Assembly: GCF_009707125.1 (NCBI RefSeq)
Contig: NZ_WLVL01000004.1
Span: 1 to 64,000, forward strand
Length of the DNA: 64,000 bases
Origin: Arsenicicoccus cauae
GTDB taxonomy: Bacteria; Actinomycetota; Actinomycetes; Actinomycetales; Dermatophilaceae
Direction: 5' to 3'
Shown: piece by piece, positions 33,693 through 45,347 of the stretch
Numbering within the stretch: position 1 is the first letter of the stretch
How the letters are laid out: every line of letters begins with the position of its first letter
Notes under the pieces: model-generated
Databases searched by the model: none
Told to the model about the DNA's origin: nothing
The model's input: only the letters and a program-made list of their open reading frames with translations
Made by a program: the position numbers and the translations under genes

Positions 33693-34535
33693 ATGTCGAC
33701 ACCGACGTCGCCCGGCCACGAGGCCGGCGCCAGGCAGCAGAGCTCCGCCCACCAGCCGCAGGGCTGGTTCGCCGCACCACCCTCGGGACCGCCCCTCGAC
33801 CGGAGCTTCCGGACGCTCGGCACGGCGCTGACCGTGCTGATCGGGCTCGTGGGACTCCTCGAGCTCGTCCAGCTCGCCGGGGGCATCCGGATGCTGCGAC
33901 TCCTCGGCGAGGTCGGTTCCGGTCGCGAAGGGCTCGACTCCGACCTCGACGCCGCGGACCGCCTCACCCTCCAGATCCTCGTCCCCTGTCTGCTGCTCCT
34001 GCTCGCCGCCGGCATCTGCTGGCTGGTCTGGCAGCACCGGCTCGCCTCGAGCGCGAGGGTCGACCGTCGCGCGGTGCGGCGGTCGCCGGGCTGGCACGTT
34101 GGGTCGTGGTTCATCCCCGTCGTGAACCTGTGGTTCCCCTTCCAGAACGTCAGCGACCTCGACCGCGGGCTCGGGCACTTCTCCGACCGGGATCGGCGCC
34201 CGCCCCTGGTGGCGTGGTGGGTGCTCTGGCTGCTCGGCCTCGCCGTCACCCGCGTCTCGTCGGCGACGAGCTCCATGGCCGACACGCGTCTGGAGGCCGG
34301 TCAGGTGGAGGACGCGGTGTCGCTGATGTCGACGTCCGTGACGATGGACCTGGTGGGCACGATCCTCGGTGCCGTGTCGGCGATCCTCGCGATCCTGGTG
34401 GTCCGCAACCTCACCGAGCGCGCGACCCGGCCGGCCGACACGCCCTGGACCAGCCCCCACACGCACGTGCGGGCCGACCCGGGGACGCCGGGGACCAAGG
34501 GGACCACGGGGACCACGGGAGGTGCCGTCGGGTGA
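33693..34535 (+). CDS. DUF4328-type membrane protein, copy 1
   Basis: Encodes 280 residues. A Pro/Ser/Gln-rich N-terminus is followed by a helix (GTALTVLIGLVGLLELVQLAGG), a second (LQILVPCLLLLLAAGICWLVWQH), the family hallmark SPGWHVGSWFIPVVNLWFPFQNVSDLDRG in pieces (SPGWHVGSWFIPVVN), and two more helices. The tail has GTPGTKGTTGTTGG from a G-rich microrepeat. The ATG lies six bases after GACACT. It overlaps the next gene by four bases and the two are paralogues. Function unknown. Confidence 0.8.
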   Translation: MSTPTSPGHEAGARQQSSAHQPQGWFAAPPSGPPLDRSFRTLGTALTVLIGLVGLLELVQLAGGIRMLRLLGEVGSGREGLDSDLDAADRLTLQILVPCLLLLLAAGICWLVWQHRLASSARVDRRAVRRSPGWHVGSWFIPVVNLWFPFQNVSDLDRGLGHFSDRDRRPPLVAWWVLWLLGLAVTRVSSATSSMADTRLEAGQVEDAVSLMSTSVTMDLVGTILGAVSAILAILVVRNLTERATRPADTPWTSPHTHVRADPGTPGTKGTTGTTGGAVG

Positions 34536-35224
34536 GCGTGCGGCCCGGCCTCGGACGCGGCTTCAGGCGCCTCGGGACCGCCGTCTGCGTCCTCGTCGGC
34601 GTGGTCGGTCTGCTGGACGCGCTGCTGCTCCAGGTGGGGATGAGCACGGTCGAGGCCTTCTACGACACCGCCACGGACGACGCGACCCACCAGCGTCAGC
34701 TCGTCTCCCTGGACCAGTGGGCGGTCGGCACCATGGTCGTCTACGCCCTCGTGTTCCTGGCGGCCGGGGTCTGCTGGATCGACTGGCAGGGGCAGCTCGC
34801 GTCGAGCCCGCGGCTGGAGCGCGCCGGCGGCCGGCTCCGACCGGGGTGGCACGCCTGGGCGTGGTTCGTCCCCGTGCTCAACCTGGTCCTGCCCGCTCTG
34901 GCGATGCGCCAGCTCGACCGGGGCCTCGGGGTGCCCGGTCGTCGTCGGCTGCGCTCCCCGCTGTGGGTGTGGTGGATCTCCTTCGTGCTCAGCGTGGTTC
35001 TCGGTCGGTATGCCGCCTGGCGCGCCTACGCCGTCGAGGACCTGGTCGGCGCGGGGGACCTGGACCGGGCGATCGACCTCTACGAGCGGTGTCTCGTCCT
35101 CGGCGTGATCGGCAACGCTCTCGGCGTCGTGGCCGCGGTCCTCGCGATCGGGATCGTCCACGACCTGACCGCACGAGCCCTGGAGCCGGTCCGCGACGAC
35201 CTCGCCCCCGCCGCCGCGCGCTGA
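34532..35224 (+). CDS. DUF4328-type membrane protein, copy 2
   Basis: A 230-residue paralogue of the preceding gene with the same order of helices: GTAVCVLVGVVGLLDALLLQVG, VVYALVFLAAGVCWIDWQGQ, the hallmark RPGWHAWAWFVPVLNLVLPALA, then LWVWWISFVLSVVLG and a final helix. The GTGA overlap with copy 1 implies coupled translation, so the two may form a heteromer. It is followed by a block of 52-bp repeats. Confidence 0.8.
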   Translation: MSVRPGLGRGFRRLGTAVCVLVGVVGLLDALLLQVGMSTVEAFYDTATDDATHQRQLVSLDQWAVGTMVVYALVFLAAGVCWIDWQGQLASSPRLERAGGRLRPGWHAWAWFVPVLNLVLPALAMRQLDRGLGVPGRRRLRSPLWVWWISFVLSVVLGRYAAWRAYAVEDLVGAGDLDRAIDLYERCLVLGVIGNALGVVAAVLAIGIVHDLTARALEPVRDDLAPAAAR

Positions 35225-35282
35225 CCCCGCGAGCGGGTGGGCGCGGGCGTCATACGGCCCGGTGGGTGAGGCCCAGGTGTGG

Positions 35283-35515
35283 GCGAGGTGCGGCGGGACC
35301 GCGATTTTGTCCCGTGGTGGGGTCCTTGGTGTGCGCGAGGTGCGTCGGGAGCGCGACTTTGCCCCGTGGTGGGGTCCTTGGTGTGCCCAAGGTGCGGCGG
35401 GAACGCGATTTTGTCCCGTGGTGGGGTCCTTGGTGGGCGCGAGGTGCGGCGGGAACGCGACTCTGCCCCTTGGTGGGCGCGAGGTGCGGCGGGAACGCGA
35501 CTTGCCCCACAACGC
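35283..35515. repeat. 52-bp tandem repeats between the DUF4328 pair and citrate synthase
   Basis: GCGAGGTGCGG or a close variant recurs at 35283, 35335, 35387, 35439 and 35479, that is 52 bp apart three times, then 40 bp after a 12-bp deletion. Each unit also has GGGAACGCGA, a T-run (GATTTTGTCCC in two), and GTGGTGGGGTCCTTGG. It has no relation in sequence to the 50-bp repeats. The region lies between convergent genes and carries no credible gene. Confidence 0.9.
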
Positions 35516-35517
35516 GA

Positions 35518-35546
35518 CGGCCCCCACCTCGATCAGGTGGGGGCCG
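35518..35546 (-). terminator. Hairpin terminator of citrate synthase
   Basis: CGGCCCCCACCT pairs perfectly with 35535-35546 around a 5-base loop, 20 bases past the stop of gltA on the minus strand. Confidence 0.85.
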
Positions 35547-35565
35547 CCGTGGCTCGGGTGAGGGG

Positions 35566-36855
<1,290 letters not shown>

Positions 36856-36914
36856 GCGTGACCCCTTCTTCGCGGTGACTGCGATCTCCACCGTCACTCT
36901 ACGAGCGTTGGCGG

Positions 36915-36928
36915 ACCGCTGCAGCGGT
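36915..36928. promoter_or_regulatory. Perfect 14-bp palindrome upstream of gltA
   Basis: ACCGCTG/CAGCGGT lies 60 bases upstream of the citrate synthase start, just above a TAGAGT sequence (minus strand, near 36898-36903) that could be its -10 element. It could be an operator near the -35 position; no regulator is assigned. Confidence 0.4.
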
Positions 36929-37012
36929 GCCGAGGTGCGCTGCGCGCAGCGGCCGTATGCCGCGCCGGGTGGTGTGACCTTCGCCACGTCGGGGCGCCCC
37001 GGGCCGCCGTGA

Positions 37013-37858
37013 TCAATGGGCGGCGAGCCAGGGGTCGACCACGGCGTGGAAGGCCTCGGTGCGGGTGCGGCGCACGCAGTGCTCGGCCCCGTCGACGACG
37101 GCCACCTCGATGCGGGGGTTGCCGAGCTCCTCGATGGCGGCGCGCACGGTCCCGTCGATGATCACGCCCTCGGTCCCGGTGACCACGAGCGTCGGCACCC
37201 GCAGCTCGGCGGCGATGGCGCGCCAGGGCTCGTCGAGGACGGCGCGCCCCGTCCGCAGGAGCTCCACGTCGCAGTCCGCACTGGCCTGCGCCCACGGCGT
37301 GAGCTCGCGTTCAGGCCACGTGGGGTTGGCGCGGCGCCCCTCCTCGGCGAGCGCCCGCACGTCCTCGCGGGCCCGCATGGTCTCGGCGATGCGCTCGCGC
37401 GCGGCGCTGCGGGAGTCCCGGCTCGACGGGTCTGGCGGCGTCGCGAACCACACCGGGTCCTCCAGGACGGCCGCGCGCACGGCGTCGGGCATCCGCGCGG
37501 ACAGCGCGGCCGCCAGGCCCCCACCCATGGAGTGGCCGGCGACCAGCACCGGGGTCGCGTCCTGGTCCATGAGGCGGCCCACGAGGGCCCGGAGGGCGTC
37601 ATACGCGCTCTCCATCAGGTCCGTGGAGGCCAGCTCCTGCGGGGTGAACCTGCGAGACTGGCCGTGGCCCAGGGCATCTGGGGCGATGACCACGTATGCC
37701 GAGCCCCACCGCCTCGCCGCGTCCTCCCACGAGGGGCCGCTATCGGTCAGGCCGTGCAGCATCAGCAGGCGCGGGGAACCCGGGGGAGCGTCGCCCGCCC
37801 AGGCGTGGACCGCGAGGCCCGATGCGTCCGTCGTGGTGATCCAGGGTGTGCCGGTCAT
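37013..37858 (-). CDS. Alpha/beta hydrolase
   Basis: A 281-residue cytoplasmic hydrolase of the alpha/beta fold. Visible elements: LLMLHGLTDSG (oxyanion region, residues 31-41), the nucleophile elbow GHSMGG (Ser about 113), an acidic residue in VVTGTEGVIIDG, and the terminal His in DGAEHCV (about 259). The ATG at 37858 lies six bases after TACCGT on the minus strand, a leaderless-type start. The substrate is not evident; epoxide hydrolases, esterases and C-C hydrolases share these motifs. Confidence 0.9.
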   Translation of the reverse strand: MTGTPWITTTDASGLAVHAWAGDAPPGSPRLLMLHGLTDSGPSWEDAARRWGSAYVVIAPDALGHGQSRRFTPQELASTDLMESAYDALRALVGRLMDQDATPVLVAGHSMGGGLAAALSARMPDAVRAAVLEDPVWFATPPDPSSRDSRSAARERIAETMRAREDVRALAEEGRRANPTWPERELTPWAQASADCDVELLRTGRAVLDEPWRAIAAELRVPTLVVTGTEGVIIDGTVRAAIEELGNPRIEVAVVDGAEHCVRRTRTEAFHAVVDPWLAAH

Positions 37859-37919
37859 GCCTCCACGGTATGTCTCATCCCGTCGGCCACGAGCGTGACG
37901 ACGAGGAGCTGGAGGAAGC

Positions 37920-38381
37920 ATGGACCGGGAACGCGACGAGACGTTCGCCGAGCGGATGGACCGCAACTGGAACGAGCTGCTCCAGGAGCTGCGGGTGACC
38001 CAGACGGGGATCCAGGTGCTGGCGGGCTTCTTGATCACCCTGCCGTTCCAGCAGCGGTTCACGACCTTGGGGGACGGGCAGGAGCGGCTCTACCTCGTCG
38101 TGCTGGTAGCCGCGCTCGTGTCGATCGTCCTGCTGATGACGCCGGTGATCATCCACCGCGTGCTGTTCCGCCGAGGGGTGAAGCAGCAGGTCGTCGAGGT
38201 GTCGGACCGGCTGGCGCGGGCGGGGTTCGTGTCGCTGGGGATCACCCTGGTGCTGGCCGCTGCCCTGATCGTGGGGGTGGTGACGGGATCGACGGGCGGG
38301 TGGGTCGCGGGGGCCGGCCTGGGTGTCGTGGTCGTGGGCCTGTGGCTCGTGCTGCCGCTGGCCCTGCGTCGCGGCGACTGA
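37920..38381 (+). CDS. DUF6328-type membrane protein
   Basis: Encodes 153 residues: a polar N-terminus (MDRERDETFAERMDRNWNELLQELRVTQTG), then four helices. The phrase NELLQELRVTQTGIQVLAGFLITLPFQ, given here in parts, is a hallmark of a widespread actinobacterial family (DUF6328). GGAGGAAG precedes the ATG. It is divergent from the hydrolase. Function unknown. Confidence 0.8.
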   Translation: MDRERDETFAERMDRNWNELLQELRVTQTGIQVLAGFLITLPFQQRFTTLGDGQERLYLVVLVAALVSIVLLMTPVIIHRVLFRRGVKQQVVEVSDRLARAGFVSLGITLVLAAALIVGVVTGSTGGWVAGAGLGVVVVGLWLVLPLALRRGD

Positions 38382-38401
38382 GCGGGCTTGCGCCCGCGTC
38401 C

Positions 38402-38450
38402 TTGACATCGGGAATGATCGACGTATCGTCGTAGTTGAAAGTTAAACAAC
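38402..38450 (+). promoter_or_regulatory. Promoter and operator region of the YceI gene
   Basis: TTGACA at 38402-38407 is a consensus -35 element; a TATCGT at 38424-38429 may be the -10, 16 bases on. Just downstream, GTTGAAAGTTAAACAAC (38434-38450) has GTTG/CAAC ends and TTGAA/TTAA repeats, AT-rich for this genome, and looks like a regulator site (MarR-like half-sites) placed to block transcription start. Confidence 0.5.
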
Positions 38451-38485
38451 ATGCCAGCACCACCACGACCTCTCGAGGAGAACCC

Positions 38486-39031
38486 ATGACCACGCTCCAG
38501 CAGCTCGACGGCACCTACGTCATCGACCCCGTCCACAGCCAGCTCGGTTTCGTCGCCCGTCACGCCATGGTCACCAAGGTGCGCGGCACCTTCTCGGAGT
38601 TCGAGGGCACCGCCACCACCGGCCCCGACCTGCAGGGCGCCCGGATCGAGCTCACCGCCCAGGTCGCCAGCGTCGACACCCGCAACGCCGACCGCGACGG
38701 CCACCTCAAGACCGGCGACTTCTTCGAGGCCGAGAAGTTCCCGACCCTGACCTTCCGCTCCACCTCCGTCGAGGCGGCGGACGCCGACACCCTGCGCGTC
38801 ACCGGCGACCTCACCATCAAGGACGTCACCAAGCCGGTCACCATCGACTTCGAGTTCAACGGCGTCGCGACCGACCCCTACGGCAACCAGCGCATCGGCT
38901 TCGAGGGCTCCACCACCATCGTCCGCAGCGACTTCGGCATCTCCTTCAACGCCGCGCTCGAGACCGGCGGCGTCCTCGTCTCCGACAAGATCCAGCTGGA
39001 GCTCGAGGTCTCCGCGATCAAGCAGGCCTGA
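38486..39031 (+). CDS. YceI family protein
   Basis: A 181-residue lipocalin-like protein of the YceI family, which binds isoprenoid or polyprenyl lipids in known cases. The start DGTYVIDPVHSQLGFVARHAMVTKVRGTF and the end EVSAIKQA are typical (given in pieces). There is no signal peptide, so it is cytoplasmic as in many actinobacteria. GAGGAGA lies before the ATG. It is preceded by a recognisable promoter and a possible operator and followed by a strong terminator. Confidence 0.93.
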   Translation: MTTLQQLDGTYVIDPVHSQLGFVARHAMVTKVRGTFSEFEGTATTGPDLQGARIELTAQVASVDTRNADRDGHLKTGDFFEAEKFPTLTFRSTSVEAADADTLRVTGDLTIKDVTKPVTIDFEFNGVATDPYGNQRIGFEGSTTIVRSDFGISFNAALETGGVLVSDKIQLELEVSAIKQA

Positions 39032-39996
39032 TCTCGCGGCTCAGCCGTATGCCGAGAGGCGCCGACCCCGTCGTGGGTCGGCGCCTCTCGCGCGTCCCGC
39101 CCCGTCGCCGGTGGCCGAGGCCACCATGTCGGCCGCTCGAAGACGTCGCCGCAGGCCTGGCAGTCCAGCTCGGCTGCGGAGGGGTTGCCGTGGACGTCGA
39201 AGGGGTCCTCGCGGATCCCGTCGTCCGTGCGCCGCAGGTAGAAGCGCCCCCGGGTCGCGATGGCGAGCACGGGCGGCAGGAGCACCGACAGGACGACGGC
39301 GATCATCGGGGAGTAGGGCTGCAGGCCGTTGCCGAGGCCGCCGAAGAAGGCGGCGATCGACAGGCCGCCGGCGACGAGGACCGAGACGAACCCGACCGGG
39401 TTGATGTCGTGGAGCATGCCCCGGCGGAACTCCGGCGCCATGGGGGAGAGCCTCAGCAGGTACTTGTTGACCACGATGTCCGTGGCCACCGTCACGATCC
39501 AGGCGATGCCGAGGTTGGAGTAGAAGCCGAGGATGTCGTTGAGGAAGTCGAACATGTTGAGCTCCATGAGGAGCAGGGCCACCGCGACGTTGACGACGAC
39601 GAAGACCAGCCGCCCCGGGTAGTGCTTCGTGACGCGGGTGAACGAGTTGGTCCACGCCAGCGACCCCGAGTAGGCGTTGGTGACGTTGATCTTGATCTGC
39701 GACAGGACCACCAGCACCACGGACAGGGTCATGGCCAGCCATCCGGGCATCATCTGGCCGTAGGCCGACAGGAACTGGTGGACCGGCTCGTTGGCGAACC
39801 CGGCGCCGCCCGCGACGTTGGTGATGAGGTACACCGCGAGGAAGAGGCCGATCATCTGCTTGAGGGCGCCGAAGAACACCCACCCGGGGCCGGCGATGAT
39901 GACCGCGCTCGGGTCGCGTCGCGCAGCCCACGAGGGAGGCCGAGCCCGTGGGCGTATGACGTCCCCGTCCCCGTCCGCGTCCCTGTCCGCATCCAT
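38878..39996 (-). pseudogene. 5'-truncated purine/cytosine permease-like gene
   Basis: From about residue 30 the 372-residue frame matches the C-terminal half of nucleobase:cation symporter-1 type permeases (VIIAGPGWVFFGALKQMIG, SLAWTNSFTRVTKHYPGRL, VTVATDIVVNKYLLRLSPM), with about seven helices instead of twelve. The first half is replaced by Asp-rich DADRDADGDGD encoded by a GTCCGC-type microrepeat next to repeat array C. At the 3' end the frame runs through the terminator and antisense into yceI; after CQACGDVFERP it probably shifted frame by one base, the other frame stopping at 39041. I read it as a decayed gene. Confidence 0.65.
39053..39090. terminator. Perfect 16-bp bidirectional terminator
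   Basis: CGAGAGGCGCCGACCC pairs with 39075-39090 around a 6-base loop, 21 bases past the YceI stop and between two convergent genes. Confidence 0.88.
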
Positions 39997-40011
39997 GGCC
40001 CCGTCCGGAGC

Positions 40012-40090
40012 CCGGTCGATGCCCCTGCCGGGGGTAGGGGCATCGACCTGGCGAACGAAGCCCGGCGGATGGGACTACCGGGGGTAGGTC
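40012..40090 (-). repeat. 50-bp repeat array C, about 1.5 degenerate units, sense to the aldo/keto reductase
   Basis: Read on the minus strand it opens with TGACCTACCCCCGG, where TGA is the stop of the aldo/keto reductase gene, and then has GGGCTTCGTTCGCCAGG and GTCGATG as in array A. It contains a perfect 13-bp inverted repeat, GGTCGATGCCCCT at 40013-40025 with 40035-40047. It is bordered on the left by the truncated permease. Confidence 0.85.
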
Positions 40091-40937
40091 ACATCTCCTC
40101 GTGGGTGTCCGGGTCCGCGCCGAAGAGCCGCCCGTCGGGCCGGCCCAGCGCCGTGATCCCCGCCATCTCGTCCTCGCTCAGCTCGAAGCCGAACACGTCG
40201 AGGTTGCTGCGCTGCCGCTCCGGCAAGGCCGACTTGGGCAGCGGGACCACCCCGAGCTGCAGGTGCCAGCGGAGGATCACCTGGGTCGGGGTCACGCCGT
40301 GCGCCTCGGCGGGGCCCGTGACCGCGGGCGACCCCAGGGGGCCGTCGTCCTGGGCGCGGCCGAGCGGGCTCCACGCCTCGGTGCGGATCCCCAGGCGGTC
40401 GTGGGCCGCCCGCAGCTCCACCTGCGGGAACGCCGGGTGCAGCTCGATCTGGTTGACCGACGGCGTGATGCCGGTGCGCTCGATGACCCGCTCGAGGTGG
40501 GCCTCGGTGAAGTTGCTGACACCGATCGAGCGCACCAGCCCCCGCTCCTGCACGTCGACCAGCGCCTGCCAGGCCTGGACATACTGGCCCACGGAGGGGT
40601 TGGGCCAGTGGATCAGCACCAGGTCGAGGTAGTCCGTGCCGATCCGACGCAGCGAGTCCTCGACCGACTGCACGGCCAGGTGGTGCTCGTGGAAGCGTCC
40701 CGGGACCTTGGTGGTGACCAGCACCTCGGGGCGGGGGACCTCGGAGCGCACCAGCGCCTCGCCGACCTCGCGCTCGTTGTCGTAGTTGACGGCGCTGTCG
40801 ATCAGCCGGTAGCCGGTCTGCAGGGCGCTGGTGATCGCGTCCACGCCCTCCACGCCCCTGAGCGGGTAGGTGCCGAAGCCGATCTGGGGCAGCGCGGTCC
40901 CGTCGTTGAGCGTGTGGGTGGGGATGGGGGTCGTCAT
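40089..40937 (-). CDS. Aldo/keto reductase
   Basis: A 282-residue NADPH-dependent reductase of the AKR superfamily (AKR5-like, 2,5-diketo-gluconate reductase type). The catalytic tetrad is visible: Asp47 and Tyr52 in RLIDSAVNYDNE, Lys77 in VLVTTKVPG, and His110 in LVLIHWPNP. The cofactor end is VPLPKSALPERQRSNLDVF in shortened form. AGGAGG precedes the ATG. Its stop codon is the first base triplet of repeat array C. Natural substrate unknown. Confidence 0.93.
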   Translation of the reverse strand: MTTPIPTHTLNDGTALPQIGFGTYPLRGVEGVDAITSALQTGYRLIDSAVNYDNEREVGEALVRSEVPRPEVLVTTKVPGRFHEHHLAVQSVEDSLRRIGTDYLDLVLIHWPNPSVGQYVQAWQALVDVQERGLVRSIGVSNFTEAHLERVIERTGITPSVNQIELHPAFPQVELRAAHDRLGIRTEAWSPLGRAQDDGPLGSPAVTGPAEAHGVTPTQVILRWHLQLGVVPLPKSALPERQRSNLDVFGFELSEDEMAGITALGRPDGRLFGADPDTHEEM

Positions 40938-40996
40938 ACCTGCTCCTCCTGCGGTCGTGGGCGCCTGGTCGGGGCCGGTCCTGCCACACTGACCGT

Positions 40997-41806
40997 ATGG
41001 CGAACGTCGTGTTCCTGCATGCCCACCCCGACGACGAGGCGTCCCAGACGTCCGGGTCGATGGCGCGGGCCTCGCGCGAGGGCCACCGTGTGGTCGTGGT
41101 CTACGGCACCAACGGCGACCACGGGGAGGTGCCGGCCGACCTCGCGCCGGGGGAGACGGTCGTGGACTACCGGCGGCGGGAGGCGGAGGCGTCCGCGCAG
41201 GTCACGGGCACGGCGCGGGTCGCCTGGCTGGGCTACGCCGACTCGGGCATGAGCGGGTGGGAGCAGAACTCCGCCGCCGACGCGTTCGCCTCCGCGGACC
41301 TGGACGAGGCGGCCGGGAGGCTGGCGGCCATCCTCGACGAGGAGGACGCCGACGTGCTCGTCGCCTACGACTGGCACGGGGGATACGGCCACCCGGACCA
41401 CGTGCGCGTGCACCAGGTCGCGCACCGCGCGGTCGAGCTGGTGGCCCGCCGTCCCCGGCTGCTCGAGGTGACGATGAACCGCGACCACATGCGGCGGCAG
41501 TTCCAGGCGGCCAGGGACGCGGGCATGCCGATGGACTGGGACCCGGACGCGCCGATGGACGACGGCAACCCCCTCGGCACCCCCGAGGACGAGATCCACT
41601 GGCGCGTGGACGTGTCCGACCTGGTCGAGACCAAGCGCGCGGCGCTGGCCTGCCACCGCAGCCAGGCGACCGACATCGAGATGTTCCTCGCCATGCCGCT
41701 CGAGGTCTTCACGGCGGGCTTCGGTCAGGAGTGGTTCATCGAGCCGGGGCGCGAGCCCGGGCTGGTCGACGGGTGGTGGCTCGACGAGCCCCCCGTCGGG
41801 CGCTGA
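40997..41806 (+). CDS. PIG-L family deacetylase (MshB/Mca-like)
   Basis: A 269-residue zinc-dependent N-deacetylase. The metal motif AHPDDE (His10, Asp13) and the partner GHPDH (His135) are present, as in MshB and mycothiol S-conjugate amidase of actinobacteria. The later segment ETKRAALACHRSQ also fits this family. The ATG lies six bases after CACACT (40985-40990). It is divergent from the aldo/keto reductase; both may serve detoxification. Whether the substrate is a mycothiol derivative or another GlcNAc compound cannot be told. Confidence 0.9.
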   Translation: MANVVFLHAHPDDEASQTSGSMARASREGHRVVVVYGTNGDHGEVPADLAPGETVVDYRRREAEASAQVTGTARVAWLGYADSGMSGWEQNSAADAFASADLDEAAGRLAAILDEEDADVLVAYDWHGGYGHPDHVRVHQVAHRAVELVARRPRLLEVTMNRDHMRRQFQAARDAGMPMDWDPDAPMDDGNPLGTPEDEIHWRVDVSDLVETKRAALACHRSQATDIEMFLAMPLEVFTAGFGQEWFIEPGREPGLVDGWWLDEPPVGR

Positions 41807-41819
41807 GCGAGCCCGCGCC

Positions 41820-43739
<1,920 letters not shown>

Positions 43740-43922
43740 GAAGGGGCTGCGCGCCCGCGTGATCGTCACGAGCGACCAGGGTAGGGGCTGGGCCAGGGAG
43801 GTGGCGCCTCGGCACCTGCACCTCGCCCGAGGGGAGCAGCGGCCGTAGGGTGACGCCAACGATCTCGCTCGGCCCGTCCCCGCCCCGCTCCCCCCGTCCG
43901 CCTACGCAGGAGGCGCCCCCCC

Positions 43923-44294
43923 ATGACCGACTACGCCCAGGCCATGGCCGACTGCCTCGGCATCGAGGGCGCCCTGGGGGCGGCGCTGGTGGACCAGAGC
44001 AGCGGTATGACGCTGGCGACCGCCGGGAACCCACCCGCGGTGGACCTGCACGTGGCGGCGGCGGGCAACAGCTCGGTCGTGCAGGCCAAGCTCCGCACCA
44101 TCGAGGCGCTGGGCCTGGACGACGAGATCGAGGACATCCTGATCACGCTCGGTCGGCAGTACCACATCATCCGGCCCGTCTCGAGCCGCGAGGGGCAGGG
44201 GCTGTTCCTCTACCTCGTCCTGGACCGGGCTCGCGCCAACTTGGCGCTGGCGCGCTTCCGGCTCACCAAGATCGAGCAGGACTTCCGGATCTGA
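43923..44294 (+). CDS. Roadblock/LC7-like small protein
   Basis: A 123-residue single-domain protein. The pattern GALGAALVDQSSGMTLATAG, then VVQAKLRTIEALGLDDEIEDILITLG and a beta hairpin FLYLVLDRARANLALAR, resembles Roadblock/LC7 domains, which in bacteria regulate small Ras-like GTPases and gliding or polarity systems. No GTPase gene is adjacent. CAGGAGG is a strong ribosome site 9 bases before the ATG. Family assignment is from the pattern only. Confidence 0.7.
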   Translation: MTDYAQAMADCLGIEGALGAALVDQSSGMTLATAGNPPAVDLHVAAAGNSSVVQAKLRTIEALGLDDEIEDILITLGRQYHIIRPVSSREGQGLFLYLVLDRARANLALARFRLTKIEQDFRI

Positions 44295-44338
44295 CCAGCC
44301 GGCGGGGGTGACGGGTCGGGACGTGACCAGTCGGCGGC

Positions 44339-44878
44339 TCAGTGCTGCTGCTGGGCGAACAGCACGTCGTAGCCGTCGCGCAGCTGGTCCCAGCCGTAGC
44401 GGCGGGCCGCCTCGGTGCCCACGGGGCGGCTGACGTCGTGCCCGGCGGCGCGGGCCTCGAGCCCGGCGAGGCACAGGTGCCACCCCGCGGCGAGCGAGCT
44501 GGCCTGGGTGGGGTCCTCGAGCACCTGCCGCAGGGTGAGCCGCGAGCCTCGTTCGTGCGCGGCGACGCTCCAGCGCAGCTCGTCGGCGCCCCAGCGGTGC
44601 ACGAGCTCGCGGGGCGGCTCGGCGACGAGCACCTCGGCGTCGACGGGCTCGTCGTCGGCGTTCTCGCGCGAGATGGCCGGGCCCACGGTGTCGAGGGGGC
44701 GGTCGCCGACGACCGGGGACCACGTGGCGGCGAGCTGCGGGTCGGTGATGAGCGCCCAGGTCTGCTCGGGGGTGCTGGGCAGCTCGTGCACCATCGTCAG
44801 CACGGCCTCGCCCTGCGTGGTGGCGAGCGTGGCGTCGACGGTGCGGGACTCGACAAAGCTGGTCAGCAGATCGTTCAC
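44339..44878 (-). CDS. SRPBCC family protein
   Basis: Encodes 179 residues. The start GEAVLTMVHELPSTPEQTWALITDPQLAATWSP, shown in part, is a typical SRPBCC/AHSA1 N-terminus (hydrophobic beta strand, then VW.LITDP). The C-terminal half has HRWGADELRW and GWHLCLAGLEA, the last helix of the fold. GAGGAG precedes the GTG at 44878. Such proteins bind hydrophobic ligands or act as Hsp90 co-chaperone-like factors; the ligand is unknown. Confidence 0.85.
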   Translation of the reverse strand: MNDLLTSFVESRTVDATLATTQGEAVLTMVHELPSTPEQTWALITDPQLAATWSPVVGDRPLDTVGPAISRENADDEPVDAEVLVAEPPRELVHRWGADELRWSVAAHERGSRLTLRQVLEDPTQASSLAAGWHLCLAGLEARAAGHDVSRPVGTEAARRYGWDQLRDGYDVLFAQQQH

Positions 44879-45063
44879 CGGGGGCTCCTCGTGGCTGGTG
44901 GGTCTGGACCCATTGTGTCGTCTCGCGACTCGGGTGGCGCACCGTGCCCCCGCGTGCGCGTCCTGGACCATCCGTGTGGGATGGACCACGAAGGTCCTGG
45001 AGGCCACCCGGGGCCGTGCACACTGGTGCCAGCAACCCTACCGACCGGTATGAAAGGCATGTC

Positions 45064-45279
45064 ATGGGCAAGTACGACATCAGCACCACCACCATCGGGG
45101 ACCTGCTCAAGGACCCCCAGGCCGTGGAGATCTTCGACAAGCACGCCCCCGGGCTGACCTCCCACCCGATGATCGGGATGGCCAAGGGGATGAAGGCCGA
45201 GAAGGCCATGAAGATGGCCTCCGGCAAGATCCCCCAGTCGCGGCTCGACGCGATCGTCAGCGAGATCTCCGCGCTCTAG
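45064..45279 (+). CDS. Small conserved-looking protein (71 residues)
   Basis: MGKYDISTTTIGDLLKDPQ, then APGLTSHPMIGMAKGMKAEK and a final SRLDAIVSEISAL. I recall the same compact helical domain at the C-terminal end of some larger enzymes such as glycoside hydrolases; here it stands alone. GAAAGG lies 9 bases before the ATG. The stretch GMAKGMKAEKAMKMASGK is strikingly Met/Lys/Ala-rich. It is monocistronic, with no hint of function. Confidence 0.7.
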   Translation: MGKYDISTTTIGDLLKDPQAVEIFDKHAPGLTSHPMIGMAKGMKAEKAMKMASGKIPQSRLDAIVSEISAL

Positions 45280-45347
45280 CCTCACTCGGGCGCGTGGACG
45301 CGCACGGCGTCCGCCATACGGGCTGGTCGTCGTGACACCCTGGTCGC

